Assembly (NCBI GenBank): GCA_003864495.1
Contig: ML133496.1
Coordinates: forward strand, 2,881,631-2,945,630
Length of the DNA stretch: 64,000 nucleotides
Origin: Nemopilema nomurai
Lineage: Eukaryota; Cnidaria; Scyphozoa; Rhizostomeae; Rhizostomatidae
Reading direction: 5' to 3'
Below are positions 23,572-36,900 of this stretch, one piece after another. The stretch's first letter is position 1; each line of letters starts with the position of its first letter. Position numbers and translations under genes: made by a program. The notes beneath the pieces are model-generated. The model ran no database searches. It was not told the origin of the DNA and was given only the letters and a program-made list of their open reading frames with translations.

Positions 23572-26500
23572 ATGGCTGAATTAGCAAAAGATGACCTTGT
23601 TCGGATGTGGTGTGGTGGCAATTTGATCGTTCAAGCAAAGGAAGACGGAACCCTGCAGTTGACGGAGGATGGCCTATTGAACCAAGCCTGCAACACATTT
23701 TTCAGACGTTTCAAAGAAGCAGGATCTTGGCACTCCGTGGCTACATTGAGGGATATGTTCAATGCTCTAAAAAGAAAAGGTTGGATCAATGATAAAATTG
23801 GGCTACAGGATGTAATAATAAAGTTGAATAAATATGGTGTCTTGAATTTAAGATCACGTGGTAGAAACAAGAAAAATCAGTTGGTTTGCGTTTACGTGGC
23901 ATTTACATCGTACTTGAATGAACTAGGCGAAGAAAAGCCAAAGAACCGATCTGAACTCCTCGAACATTTCGAGAAGAAGTTCCCTGGTAAAAGCAGAGAC
24001 GTTTTCCACGAGTTGGTTATGTACATGAAAAAGAAGAAAATTTTTAAGTTCACTCCTGGCTATGCACAAATTATTTATCTAGATCCCAAAAAAAGGACTG
24101 TAAAAATGACAGGTATCAAAGAGGGCAAAGCTGGCCAATTCCAATCAACAACAAACCAAGCAGAATCAAGTGAACCCCTTGGCAAAACAAGGTAAGTTTT
24201 TTGGCAATTTTAGATTCTATTGACCTATAAATCAAATATCAAGTTAATATAACCACAATATATAGTGCAATAGAAGGAAAAATCCAAAATTCCATGTACT
24301 CAACAAATATTATATGCTTAAATACCGCAACGTTTTGATATGAAACAAAAAAGAAGAAATTTAAATAATTATATTTATAAGAAACGCATGAAAAATTTAG
24401 AAGTCATGCTTTTCTGCATGGGACATCGAAAACTTGAACACCATCGAATTTCGTCGTGAGAGAATGTTAACTGATAAGAAATAAATGTAAAAACAGCTTT
24501 TTAAGTTGCCCAAGGCCTTTCCATAAAAAAGCACCACATAGTGAAACTTCATATAGAAATAGAAATTTTACCATTCCTTAAAAATTGAATGCATTTGCTT
24601 TTACTGTTGGGCAACTTATCATGTATTTTAAACGATATGTTATATTTTTCTGTTTGTATTTTACAAAAATATGATCTTCTGTATTATTTAACCCACCAAT
24701 AGATCACATCAACTGAAATTAGAAAATGTAACCTAAAAAAGTCAAGCACGCCAATACCAGATGCAGAAATAATATCTATGCAATGATAACTTTTCTCATG
24801 TCGTAGAACATCTGACCATGTCTTTACCATCAGTAAATGATACTGTTAGAGGTAGAGTTAAAGAGGAAAAAGATAGGAAAATAATTGAGCATCAGACGCA
24901 ACTGCATTTAAAAATCTTAACAAAAAATCCTGCAGAATGTACCGCTGATACGAAAAGGGCGTTTGAATTGAGAAAGCTTATCCGACCGTAAATTTTAGAA
25001 TATTTTTTGCTGTCATTTTCATGCAGCTCTTTAAATATATTTGTGAAATATCAACCACCATTCTACCCCACAACACCCCACCCCCCTAAATGTCCAGGTA
25101 GGCAAGCTTCTACACAACGTTGACTTTGAATGTGAAATTTCTTGGAGTAAAAATCTGGGGGAGAAATCTCTTAGTTTTTTAATTATTGGCTTTGACACAT
25201 GTTGGAATTTGAGAAGGGAAAAGGAGGAAGAGGAAGATGTTCATTGCATTGCAAAATGTGGGGCCTTTGCTCCCTCCCCTTCGTCGGAGGCCCTGTTAAT
25301 TTGTTTCATATTAGCCTAAAAACACAGATAGGCCTCTTAGATGTTCTTCTGACAATCACAATTCTCCTTTATAATACAGTAAAAGTTTTCTACATCCATC
25401 CAAGCGCATATTCATATTCATTTCTATAAAGTGCGAATCTAAATGCCAGTGCCAGAATTGGGAAAATAGAAAGAACCAATCGCATTATGCATTGCTATAA
25501 ATAGATCTTTGTCGCAGGGTTGAAGTGGCAGTTTTTAATAATCTTCGCTGTACACCGTTCTTTGTAGTATGAAAGAATTACCTGTTGGCTGTCTTTTTAG
25601 GCTCGTTTGAAGTTGATTGTGTCCGATCAAAAAAGGGAATGTTCACGGGCTGTTGTGTAATGAAAATATTTCTTTGAACTGAATACTTTTTTTAAATTGA
25701 AACTGAACTGAAAATATCTTTTTGAACTGAAAACAAATTTCACTGGACATTTAAGCGCAGTTTTGGTAGTGTTTCTGACAGTCACTTGATATCAATCAAT
25801 TTCGTGGCTACCATAGAACGAGTTTCTTCGTAAAACTACTACCGGAGATGACTAATACAAAAATTACCATAGCCGTAACCGTTTCAAAAATACCAAACTG
25901 AAACATTTGTGCTCAATGTTTGAAGTATGCAGTGTAATTCTCATTGCTTCTTCTTTCCTTGTTCTGAAATTAAGGAATTGAGATTTTTGGGCACAGCAGG
26001 CTTGATGTTTAAACAGCAATAAAATGAACTCAAGGAAAAACTACCAGGTGGGGTGGGGGGACTGCTAACCAAACCAGTCGATCCTGACAACCAGTTTCTT
26101 TTCATGACAGCTAGATATGCGTATTCCGTAACAGCTATAAATAAATTTATTAGATTTTTCAAACTCTGACAGAGCCTTGCAAGGGTGGCCGATAGGCACA
26201 TGTTGGAATTTGGGAAGGGAAAAAGGGGAAGAGGAAGATGTTAATTGCGTTGCATGCAAATTGTGGGGCCTTTGCTCCCTTAATTTTCGTTGGAGGACCT
26301 GTTTATTTGTTGTTTTTATGAGTTTCAAATAAACATACATAGGCCTCTTAGTTGTTCTTCTGACAATCAAAATTTTCCTTTGTAATACTGTAAAAATTTT
26401 CTACGTTCTACATTTATATAAAAAAGTGAGAGCAACTTATCTTAATATTTGCGTTGCTTACTTAACGCTCATTCTCAAAGCCTTATTTTCTTAATAGATT

Positions 26501-29500
26501 TTTGGAGATGCCCCAAAACAGTACTGAAAAAATGACAGATGACAAAGCTGGCCAATTCCAATCAACAACAAACCAAGCAGAATCAAGTGAACCCCTTGGC
26601 AAAACAAGGTAAGTTTTTTGGCACTTTTAGATTCTATTGACCTGAAAATCAAATATCAAGTTACTATAACCACAATAGATAGTGCAATAGAAGGAAAAAT
26701 CCAAAACTATATTCATGTACGCACCTTTAATTTCGCTACTGCACTGATTAACATAAAATTGCTCGAGTCTACAGCAGTTTTCTTTCTTTATCCTAATTAC
26801 ATGCTTTTATTTACTGAAGCGATAATGACATACTGGTGATAACGAATGACAATAATCCTCTTAAAAATGGACATGAAATCAAGCTTATCAGACATCAGGA
26901 CGAGGAGGAAAGAGTTTTTCAGGTGACAGTCACTTACAACCGACAAATAGCTGATCAGCCCATTGAATTCACTGGCTACAAGCTGCTTGACAATGCTGAT
27001 GGCGACTTTACTGTTGATGATGAATATGGACTGCTTCTTCCTAACGCAAAGAAGGTAATGTTTAATATCTGGTTTACTTTCGAGCAAGGGCGGAACTAGC
27101 CGGGGCTATTTTCCAATTTGAGTTTTCTCCTTAAACCAGAATAACAATCACCGTTAGGAAATAATGCTTTTGTATTAGGATCACATTCGTATCATTAGAT
27201 TTTACATTTTAATATCAAATGTGTTGTTCTGTTTGTTTATGTTGACCTTTATGACATAACATATGAAATAAAATATAAAGAAAGATTTAGTATTTCTCTA
27301 TAGTGAATTTTCACTATTCTCTTAAGGTGAATTTGCACCTTTTTTGGCAAGAAAAAATTAAGAATTGCCTTAGGCTCAATATCAATAAATTTTGAAGAAT
27401 ACTGAGGCTCGACAAAAATTATATAATAACATCAGTTTTCACTAAATCATCTTTTGACGTAACTGGTCCAAAGTTTAAATGTTTTTATCTCCTTTCAGTC
27501 GTGTTTGTTTTATGCCAATGAGAATCGTTACGAGTTGCCGATCCACTATAACAGCAAAAGTGTTGGCATTTGTAGATGCTTTCTGGGTATGGAGTTCAAA
27601 AAGCAAAACAATGTAAAATCTACCTTTAGGCTCCGTTTGCATGGGGAGACAACAAACACAACTATTGAAGATCTGAAGGCAAAAGACGAGTATACTCCAT
27701 TTTGCTTCGAACGAGACAGCTACGATCCTACAGTGAAAATCATACGTGGAATTCCACCAGAGATGTGAGAGCCTCTACTTTCGTAATTTTAGCTCATCCA
27801 CAAATGAGTGCTTCTCCGTGCCTGCTTTAGCTGGGTTGTACTATGGTTGTGCTAACTTTTTTTTTGTTAAGACCAAGGATACTCCTTATCTCTTGTCTTG
27901 GGACGCAGGGGACAACTAAAATAGGGGTGGGGGGGGGGGGGGTTTGGTGGATCAAGACCAAGGGACACATGACCACTCCCATTTTTGGATTCAGGAGGGG
28001 CATTTTTGGGTCTCGCAGGTACACTTTTGGGTATTCAAGAGGCAGTTTTGTATGGTTCACCCAAAAATTGGGAGACATGCCCCTACGTAACTGTATACAT
28101 CTTTAGATTGATTAGAAAATTTGGGGTCTAATTTTGCTTTCACCAGGATTGCCACTTATAAGGCAAGACTTTGTCTAACCACTGAGATCAACAATGTTCC
28201 TAATGTACCCTGAAGGTCAACTCCTCTCTATGTTCTTTCATGGTGACTTTGTTGGATACATTCATCCTTGTTTTGTGCATGTACAATACAATGTGGTGAG
28301 TAGATACATAAAGGTGGATGTTCTCAGGCCTGATTGTTGAGGCGGGCGCCGATATTTTCGAAAATGGCGCCGCGAAATTGAACCTGGGAGGGCGAAGTAT
28401 CAAGTTTAGTGACGTAGGAGGACCCACAATTGATGGGCCCTACGCAAAAGAAAATTTTTGAAATTGAGCCTGCTTTAGTGGCTAAAGATCCATCTCCAGG
28501 ATTAAAATGTAGCAAAATAAATACCATACCGCCAGGATTGGTGACAGTTCGGTGACTATGATTGATTTAGAAAAAATTTGGGAGGGGAGGATCCATGCTC
28601 AAAGTCTGGTGAAAAGTCTGGTGGGGAAAGGAAGAAAGGGTGATCATTGGTCCATGAACACACATCTGCATCTTCAAGCGACTCGTTTTTGGGAAGTATT
28701 ATCGTGCAACAAAAGCTTTAACAGCTGATGGGGTGGCGCCAGTGTTTTCTAATATTCAAAAGAATTTTTTGAAACGGGGCTCAAAATTTTGAGAGAAAGG
28801 GGCGCCAGGCAAGCTTTATTTCAGCGAAGGGGGGAGGGGGCAACTGCCCCTTATATCCACAGCAGGCTCGCGTTATAGTTATAGTTATAGCAGCCTGGCC
28901 TGCTTTACGTTATAGTCCTAAAAGCTAATCTGTTCGCTTATCTGATCCAGTTCGGATAGGAGCGAAAACGTACTCTGAAAAGGTCATAGGCAACAAGAAT
29001 CATAGAGAGTGTGGAAAAATAACCGACCCGAGCGGGACTTGAACTCACGACCCTTGACTTTGTACGCCAAGTGCTCTACCGCTGAACGAACGATAGGACA
29101 GTAGACAACACCATATGCCATTAGTGGTTGCAAATCAATTCCTGCTTTGAAAGCCTTTGTTTTTGTCTAAACATATGTGGTTTCTTCTCGCGTTTGCACA
29201 AAAGGATTTATAAATGAACAATGAGTTTTCTTTGTATTTTGCAGCGACACAATCGTTTCAGGAATCATTGTGCCTTTAGAACAATATAGAATTCCAACGG
29301 ACATAAGGACAGCCGAAGGAGACAGAGAATCAGTTCAGTTTGCAAAACTAAAGAGAATGTTAAATGGGTCATATCGCCAAGCAAACTACAAGCATTTTTT
29401 CCATGCACTCCTTTATCTTCAAGAGCTTCAAATGGAGCTTGATATTCAAAGGTACAACTTGTGTGATGTGCAAATAAAGAGATGCTCTGCAACAATGGAA

Positions 29501-32500
29501 CTGGAGGTATGTAACCCCAATGGCAAGAAAAGATAGACACGATGTATATCTAAACCACAATCTTATATAAAAAGTGTGTTTTCTCTGCTTAACCTCAGGG
29601 ACTTCTACAAGAAAATTCGGATTTTGCCATCACAATGTGCGATATTTTCAAGTATGATGCTGTACTAAAGCTTGTAGCTATCGTCATTTTAGTGACAGAT
29701 CCTTTGTTTGGTACTCTGTCGCAACTCACTGAGTGCCATTTCAGTGGAAATTACTGCAAATGATGAGATTTTTTCCTTTATATGCAAAGTCGTTTCGCAT
29801 GCTACGTTTCACACCAACTAAAAATATTTGGGGCCAAAAATGTGGAAAGGGGAGTTTTTTAAAGATGACATTACGAAGAAATAAATTTCAAGAGGGTTAC
29901 CTTGCAAATAGTGGGGCACCACGCCCCCCCCCCATTATCGAGGGCCCAATTTGTCGATTGGCAAAGTTTAAAAGCATTGAGTCGCAGTAAATGGAAATGT
30001 GTAGCCTAATTGCAAAAAATCGCCGTGTCATTATGATAGCTTCGCAAATCTTATAGGCTGTCAAGCAAACCACACACACGATCTTTTAACCTCGCAGTTG
30101 ATATCTGATCACACGAAAGCCCGTTTAACACATGAAAACAGACAAACCCAACGCCAAACCAAATCTTTTGTAGGTACCAGGACTCATGGAAGGGAGGCAA
30201 TCTATTCTCATTGGAGACAAAGTGTATGTTAAGCATAAATCCGCGAAGAAAAACGCTGGTTCCAAAGTTGAGTACGAAGGAATTGTTCATGCTGTTGAAA
30301 GAGACAGAGTTTTATTGAAGTTCAACCCCAGGTACCGTTCGAATATATTTAACTTTTGATACCCCCATTCTATAGATTTAAGGTGGTTATCTAGGTCTTT
30401 GAACTTGAAAATCAGTTTTTCAAATGTTTTCAGTTTTTTGCTTCAGAAGGTCGAAAAACTATCGAACTTCACTCTCACACTTGTAGTTTTCCAGTTTTTA
30501 CTCTAGTTTAGACATAAAATAACATTTTGTAAGTGCATATGGAAATATGTTTGCTTAGCAACCATGTTTCCCTGGTTGCTATGGGGTTTTTTTGACTGCT
30601 GAACCCCTGATTATCATTTCCAAGCCACCCTTATATAACCTTGCGTTCATTGAACTGAATTCAATTGGTGCTGATTGTTAGTTCTTACATGAAGTAATTG
30701 TGAACACGAAATGCAAACCGGCATGTATCCTGAAGGATCGGTTGAGGAAATAAGACTGGTTTAAACTTCATATTACCAATATTGTTGAATATGTTTGGTA
30801 AGAAAGACACCTTGAATTACCTTAAAAAGTGAAGAGGATTTGCTGGTCAAGAATACAACTAAATTGATAAGGGAGATAATGGCAAGAACAGGAATAAAAG
30901 CATGACATCTGATTTAGGCCCATCCACTTCGACTCCCGTTAAAACTACTGACGAAGCAAACAGATCTCTTGAAAAGATCTCATGAAACTCTCCCATTCGT
31001 GAAAAAGATAGAAACCAGGTTTTAACGAGGAAAAGAGCAAGATCACTTGGGTTAGAATCGATAACAATGAAAATACGAAAGATGGTTCATGAGAAGTCTC
31101 ATCTCCAAGACGCACATGGCTTCGAACTCATGAAGAAAGCCATCAAGTTACAACATGCCCTCTTTCAAACAGCAATCTGTGGCTCTTGCAAAAGTTCTCC
31201 AAAGAAAGCTTGTTCTCTTTCAAGCTGATGGCAAATGAGTAGGTTTGGATGAAGAGCTAATTGTTAAGTGTACAAATTGCCAAGAGACTACACTTTGTCA
31301 AACAAGCCCAAGAATGGAAAATGCCATTGGAAAGTCATCAGAAGTAAACTTCAAGGGTTTTCAAGCTGGTATTGAGACTGGCCTTGGGCTGACAAATTTG
31401 CAAAAGCTTTGCACTGCTTTTGACCTTCCATTACCACTTTTGTATGCAGCATATAATGACTTGATGAAAAAGTGTGAATGTTGCTACTCAAATGATGATG
31501 ATGCATCACTCGAAAAAGCTGCACTTAATCTCAAGAATATGATAAAAGAGAAAGATCCCAACTGCAAAGATTTGGACCCTTTTTCTGACATATTTGAGGT
31601 TAGTGTTTCTGTTGATGGCACTTGGCAAAAACGATATGGATATTCATCATTTCATGGTGTTGTCTTTGTGGTCGCCATTAATACCGGGAGGTTCTAGATT
31701 ATGAAGTAAGGTCCAAAGTGTGCTTCTAATGCAAATCAAAAGAGCACAAATAAGCATCAGCAGATTATCAAACATTGTGGGAAAGTCATAGGCTAGTTTG
31801 TGAGTTAATGATGCAGGTATTAACACACTGAGAGGTTGTCGCTGGCTCAACAACCAATGCTTGATCAATGCAGCGCAGAAGTGTAGAAGCAAATACCAAA
31901 ATCAGAGAAGACTTCTAAGAAGAAAAAGAAAAGAAACCACAAGAAAGGGCAAGATTACTTGCTGGTAGATTTAGCATCCATAAAGTTCCTGATTGTCTGC
32001 TAGAAAACAAAGAAGGCCCCAAAGAACAAACTGGCATCAACTGGAGATACTGGCATAACATTTGTCAATGAAAAAAATATCTCTTTAGTTGTAGAACACA
32101 CCAACAGGCCAAAAAAGGCCAAAAATTAGGACAGCCTGTTTTAAATTTTGTTATTAGAAGTATTTCAACATATCAGGTATGATAAAAAGCTTTGTTCTGT
32201 TGTTATAGTAACAATTGTCTTAAAAAGTTGTTTGTGAAACTTTAAATGCCGTTTTTGAAACTAGCCTTCTTTGACTTTAAGAAAAGATATCTCTGTGACT
32301 ATGTGAGATATTTGACTCAAATTTTCTATGATACATTATTTTGTGGTTCTCATTAGAATAAGCAGACAAAATTTTGATACCACATGTAACTCATGATCTA
32401 CCTGGAAAAAAGACTTTTTCAGGGTTTCCATGGCAACCGTTACCTGGAGGAGAAATTCCTCTGCTCATTCAGATAACATTATCTAGGCAAGTTGTTTGGT

Positions 32501-33959
32501 ACCTTGCTTGTTGAAATACAACATTCTGTTTGTTTCAAATCTTTTCTCAAATTTGAAGCACTGTTCCGGCAAACTGGTCTGTAAAATACAGACTGGTCAC
32601 GTGATTTTCAAATTTACTTGGAAAATTTTTTTGTAGGTTATTAATAAATGTTTTTGAAAAGTTTCAGACCTGTGAGCCTTGTCATTATTGAAATATTTAA
32701 CTTTGTGTACAGGACACATGATTTGTGATCAAAACCTAGATAACCACCTTAAAGACGCTGTCGATTTAAAGACCGTTCTTACAAAAAACCCTTTACTTTT
32801 TGTAGCTAGCATTTTTCACAATAGCTACACTTGCTATAATTTACGCACTAGTCTAGGAACACCTGCAAGCACTTATTAACCCCCCCCCCCCCCCGCAAAC
32901 AATGTTGTGCAAAAAATGGTTCCGCTTTTCTTGGCTATTGGGAAGCTTTCAACCGCTAACATGTTGCGTGATAAAATTGAATTTTGTTTTGTGAAAACCT
33001 TCAATTATCGTCTGTTTTCTTTAGAAGCTGGCCCTATCTTAAGCCTGGATTCCATATGGTCGCTGAAGTCGCTGAAGTCGCCAGGATCGCTCAAAAATGA
33101 GTTCAGCGACCCCAGCGACTCCAGCAACAATCTGTTTCCATTTGGTCGCTGAGAGTCGCTCGATTCCAGATCAACGCGGTCCAGAAAACTGGGCCTAGCA
33201 ATTAGAATTGCGCGCAAGCATGCGCTATGCTTTCTAGCAGGCGCTGACGGTCGCTGCCATGTTTCCATTAAAATACTTCTTTGGTTGCACTCAACCGTGG
33301 GTCGCTGAGGGTCGCTGAGATAGAACTTCAGCGATCCCAGCGACTGGGTCGCCAGGGTTGTTGAGGGTCGCCAGGGTTGTTGAGGGTCGCCAGCAAAACA
33401 AATTAGTTTGTTTCCATAAAGTCCCTGGGGTCGCTGAACCCGTTTTTGAGTGATCCTGGCGACTCCAGCGACTTCAGCGACTACATGGAATCCAGGCTTA
33501 ACACTGAAAGTTTTCCGCTGACCGGAAAAGAAACTCACTCTTCCGCAGAAGTGGTTTTTCTTTGCAAATTGTAATTTGACTTTGCTTTCTCGTTCTCCTA
33601 TAGCTTTGTGCCGGGTAACCTACATGACGTACGATTTACCTTCAAACGTGGACCGTTGCGACTCCAGCACAGGGCACTTGATCTTGCTTGCCATCAGAAA
33701 GACGGGACTGTATTCCCTTACATCAACCCTTCATCGAAAGTCAGTGTTGGCCCACTGTCTGAAGTCAAAATCTCAAATTCGAGGTAAAATCCTAGCGAAA
33801 ACTTAAGCTTAATGTTGTGTTTTTTAAGGCTGGTCGGTGTATGGTTGCAAAATCCACAATGAAACAAACACGATATATATATATATATATATATATATAC
33901 TATTTACAAGTTATTATTATAATTAATTCCATTCAAATGTGTTATCTTGCATAGTCACT

Positions 33960-33999
<40 letters not shown>

Positions 34000-36900
34000 T
34001 GCGCTTCACGCTCCTTTTATAACCAGACTTTTGATCCTTTTTATTTCAGAGTTTTCGATAGAAAGATTGAGTCAAACGAAATGCAAAGGATGGCAGTACG
34101 GAATATTTTGTCGGGACTTTCAAGGCCCTATCCCTACATAATTTATGGCCCCCCAGGTACTGGGAAAACGATGACAGTAGTTGAAGCAATGCGACAGGTA
34201 GAGAATTTTTAACCTCTTTGGCCATAAGCACTCTTTGCAACAAGACACTCCCACAATTTAGAGGGCTAATGAAATTTTAGGTAAAGTAATTCAGCAATTT
34301 TTGTTAATGACTCTCTATCAGTGTTTAGAATGAAGAAACTTATAAATAGAAATTTATAGGCAACAGGATTTCTTACGAAAAATCATAGAGAGTGCGGAAA
34401 AATAACCGACCCGAGTGGGACTCGAACTCACGACCCCTGACTTTGTACGCCAAGTGCTCTACCGCTGAGCTATCGGGTTATGCTTCCAAGCTCTCTATGA
34501 TTCTAAATAGAAATATCTTCAATAAGTTAATCTTAAGCCTCTTTCTAGACAACGATACAGAGAAAAAGGTATTTAAAAAGCCAAAAAATTATTTAAAAGA
34601 CAGTTGACAGAATTTCTCATGTATTTTCGAGAACGAAAAAAAATTTTCCCATCTTATTCTTTCATGCTGATCTTTATATTGACAGGTTTTGAACGGCTTA
34701 CCAAAAAGCCGTATCTTAGCTTGTGCGCCGTCCAACAATGTTGCCGACCTGATTCTACACAGACTTCTTAATCCATGCCCTATTCCGAAAAAGCAACTGT
34801 TTAGGTTAAATGCCTTTTCAAGGTCAGTGGATTCGTTGCCTGAGGATATCAAGGTAAATTTTGGTAATTCTGTTTGCTGTGCAGGTTTTAAACAATAAAT
34901 TTCCTGCCCCATCTTCTAATAGCTATTTGGCCTCTTTTCATGTAATCTAGCCAATCTCTTTTACATGTAACTTACCCTCTTTCTCATACGAAAGTTAATT
35001 GGCCTCTTTTCATGTAAGTTAGCCAATCTCTTTTGCATGTAATTTACTCTCCTTCTCATACGTAAGTTAATTGGCCCCTTTTCATGTAACCTAGATAATC
35101 GCTTTTAAATGTAATTTACCCTCCTTCTCATGTCGGCCTCTTTTCTGTTGCTTCTGGGGATTGAATTTTTTTGAATTTTTGTTTCTCATACCAAGCCTTT
35201 ATCCCAATTTCTTCTTTTTATAGGCTTTGATTTTTCTTTGTCTACGTAATGTTGTTTTCGTACTGTATCTCAAGAGCTCATTAAGACATTGCAGGCACAA
35301 CTAATACAGCTCTATCTTTTCGACACTAAAACTCAATGTCATTGCAAAGATCAATTTTCGTGTTTTCTACTATTTGATGTTTTGAATGATACCTGCACAG
35401 GATTACTGCAAAGTCAAGGACAAACTGTTTCAAGATCCGACTATCACTGAAATAGAAGCTTACAGGGTCGTTGTTTGTACAATGGTCACGGCAGGAAGGT
35501 ATGATGCAATTTTATAACGCAACCCCCTGATGTCATATGCAGTTCATTTTCCTCCCATCATTAAGAAGGATGTTCGTCAGCAAACTTTATATAGCTAGTT
35601 TTCATGCTGTGAATGATTGCTCGCTAAAACATTAAATATGATGTTATGGTAAAGTCAAACATCAATGACAAGAGAAGACGTTAACTCCCTTCTCTATAAG
35701 CGTAGACGCCTGGGGGCATGGGGGTGTCAACCCCCAGTTGTAAACAGGCAAATGTCAGTTGTGTGAATATCACAACAAAACCCAAAATGTTTTCAGGCAA
35801 AATTAGAGTCTTTCTGTTTCAGTTTTCTTATACAAAGAACTGCATTCTAAAATTAATTCGGTTTACATTACTCATACGTGAAGCAAAACAATTAGAAACT
35901 AAAGCTGAAATGAAAAACGCTTGTTCACCTCTAATACCCTGAACGTGTCTCTTTTGTAACATAGCATGATTATATGGGTTTTCCCCTCGCAGTTAAAAAG
36001 GTGATAATTTAGCCTTGTGGCTCATACGCAAAAAAATGTGCACCCCCCCCCCTCTCTTCCAATTTTAAGCGCCTCTACGTCGTTGCCTATTTTTAGAATT
36101 CTAAAATTTACAAAAGAGGAACTGTCTTGTGTGATTTGAACATATTTAAGAATGATCGCTTCTAAGACTCAGCTATAGGATTGTGCACGATATTTTTTCT
36201 GACTCTGTCATCTGTTTTCATTTCTTTTTCAAGGCTTGTTGACATGGGTGTCGGTCATGACTTCTTTACACATATTTTCCTGGACGAATGTGCACATTCT
36301 GTTGAACCAGAGGCGCTTGTACCGTTGTCCGGTCTCTTGCCTTTGAACGGTACCGGACAAATTGTGCTAGCTGGAGACCCAAAGCAACTTGGCCCGGTTA
36401 TTTTTTCGTCTTTGGCTTGTAAGGTATGAATTGTTTCGTTTTTGAAAATGCTGGCTTCGAATGATAATGTAGATTTTAACGAAAATAATAATGACTCAAC
36501 TAGCATCGCAACTAGCACGAATGTGAATGCTTGCAACTTGTACAATTGGTAGAAAATTTCTGTCACTGATTTCTTTTCGCTTTTCTCTCTTGAATCTTAA
36601 GACCACAAGAACCTGACGTTAGTTTTTTTGGATGTAACAACACTTTACCCTGCCACTGGTGGAATATTTTGGACGGCAAGCTTTTATAGGGGGTTCACTG
36701 GGGGTTATGCAGAGCACATCCCATAATCCCCCCGATAATACAATTGATTTCATATTCATTTATATATACTTCGTTTCAGTATGGTTTGGGGCTATCACTG
36801 CTCCAGAGACTTTTTGATAACTGGAGCCATTATAAGAAGTCTAAAGATGGAAAGTATGACCCCAAGTATATTACCAAGCTAGTCATAAACTATCGGTCGC

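Larger units (their letters stand above)
24192..26497 (+). other. MOV10-like intron 1
   Basis: A 2.3-kb intron holding dispersed-repeat copies C (25195-25425) and B (26013-26405). A 57-codon frame at 24818-24991 follows a possible acceptor (TCGTAG) but cannot be joined in phase to exon 1, so it is not included in the gene. Confidence 0.6.
30331..33603 (+). other. MOV10-like intron 6
   Basis: The longest intron of the gene (3.27 kb). It contains the Mutator-like relic (30900-32050), a poly-C run (32881-32895) and MITE copy 2 (33042-33498). Between 32050 and 32880 I see nothing identifiable. Exons 6 and 7 join in phase across it. Confidence 0.6.

Noticed and set aside
24818..24991. 57-codon frame in MOV10-like intron 1 ([14 protein letters not shown]...)
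   Set aside because: Has a possible acceptor but needs phase 1, whereas exon 1 ends in phase 2; exon 2 and exon 3 fit exactly without it. An alternative terminal exon cannot be excluded.
29000..29100. Functional tRNA gene
   Set aside because: The acceptor and anticodon stems are irregular and the three copies share non-tRNA flanks, so a tRNA-derived repeat is the better call.
33005..33538. 177-codon minus-strand frame
   Set aside because: Lies over MITE copy 2 and shares its sequence with the 134-codon frame in copy 1; transposon body, not a gene.
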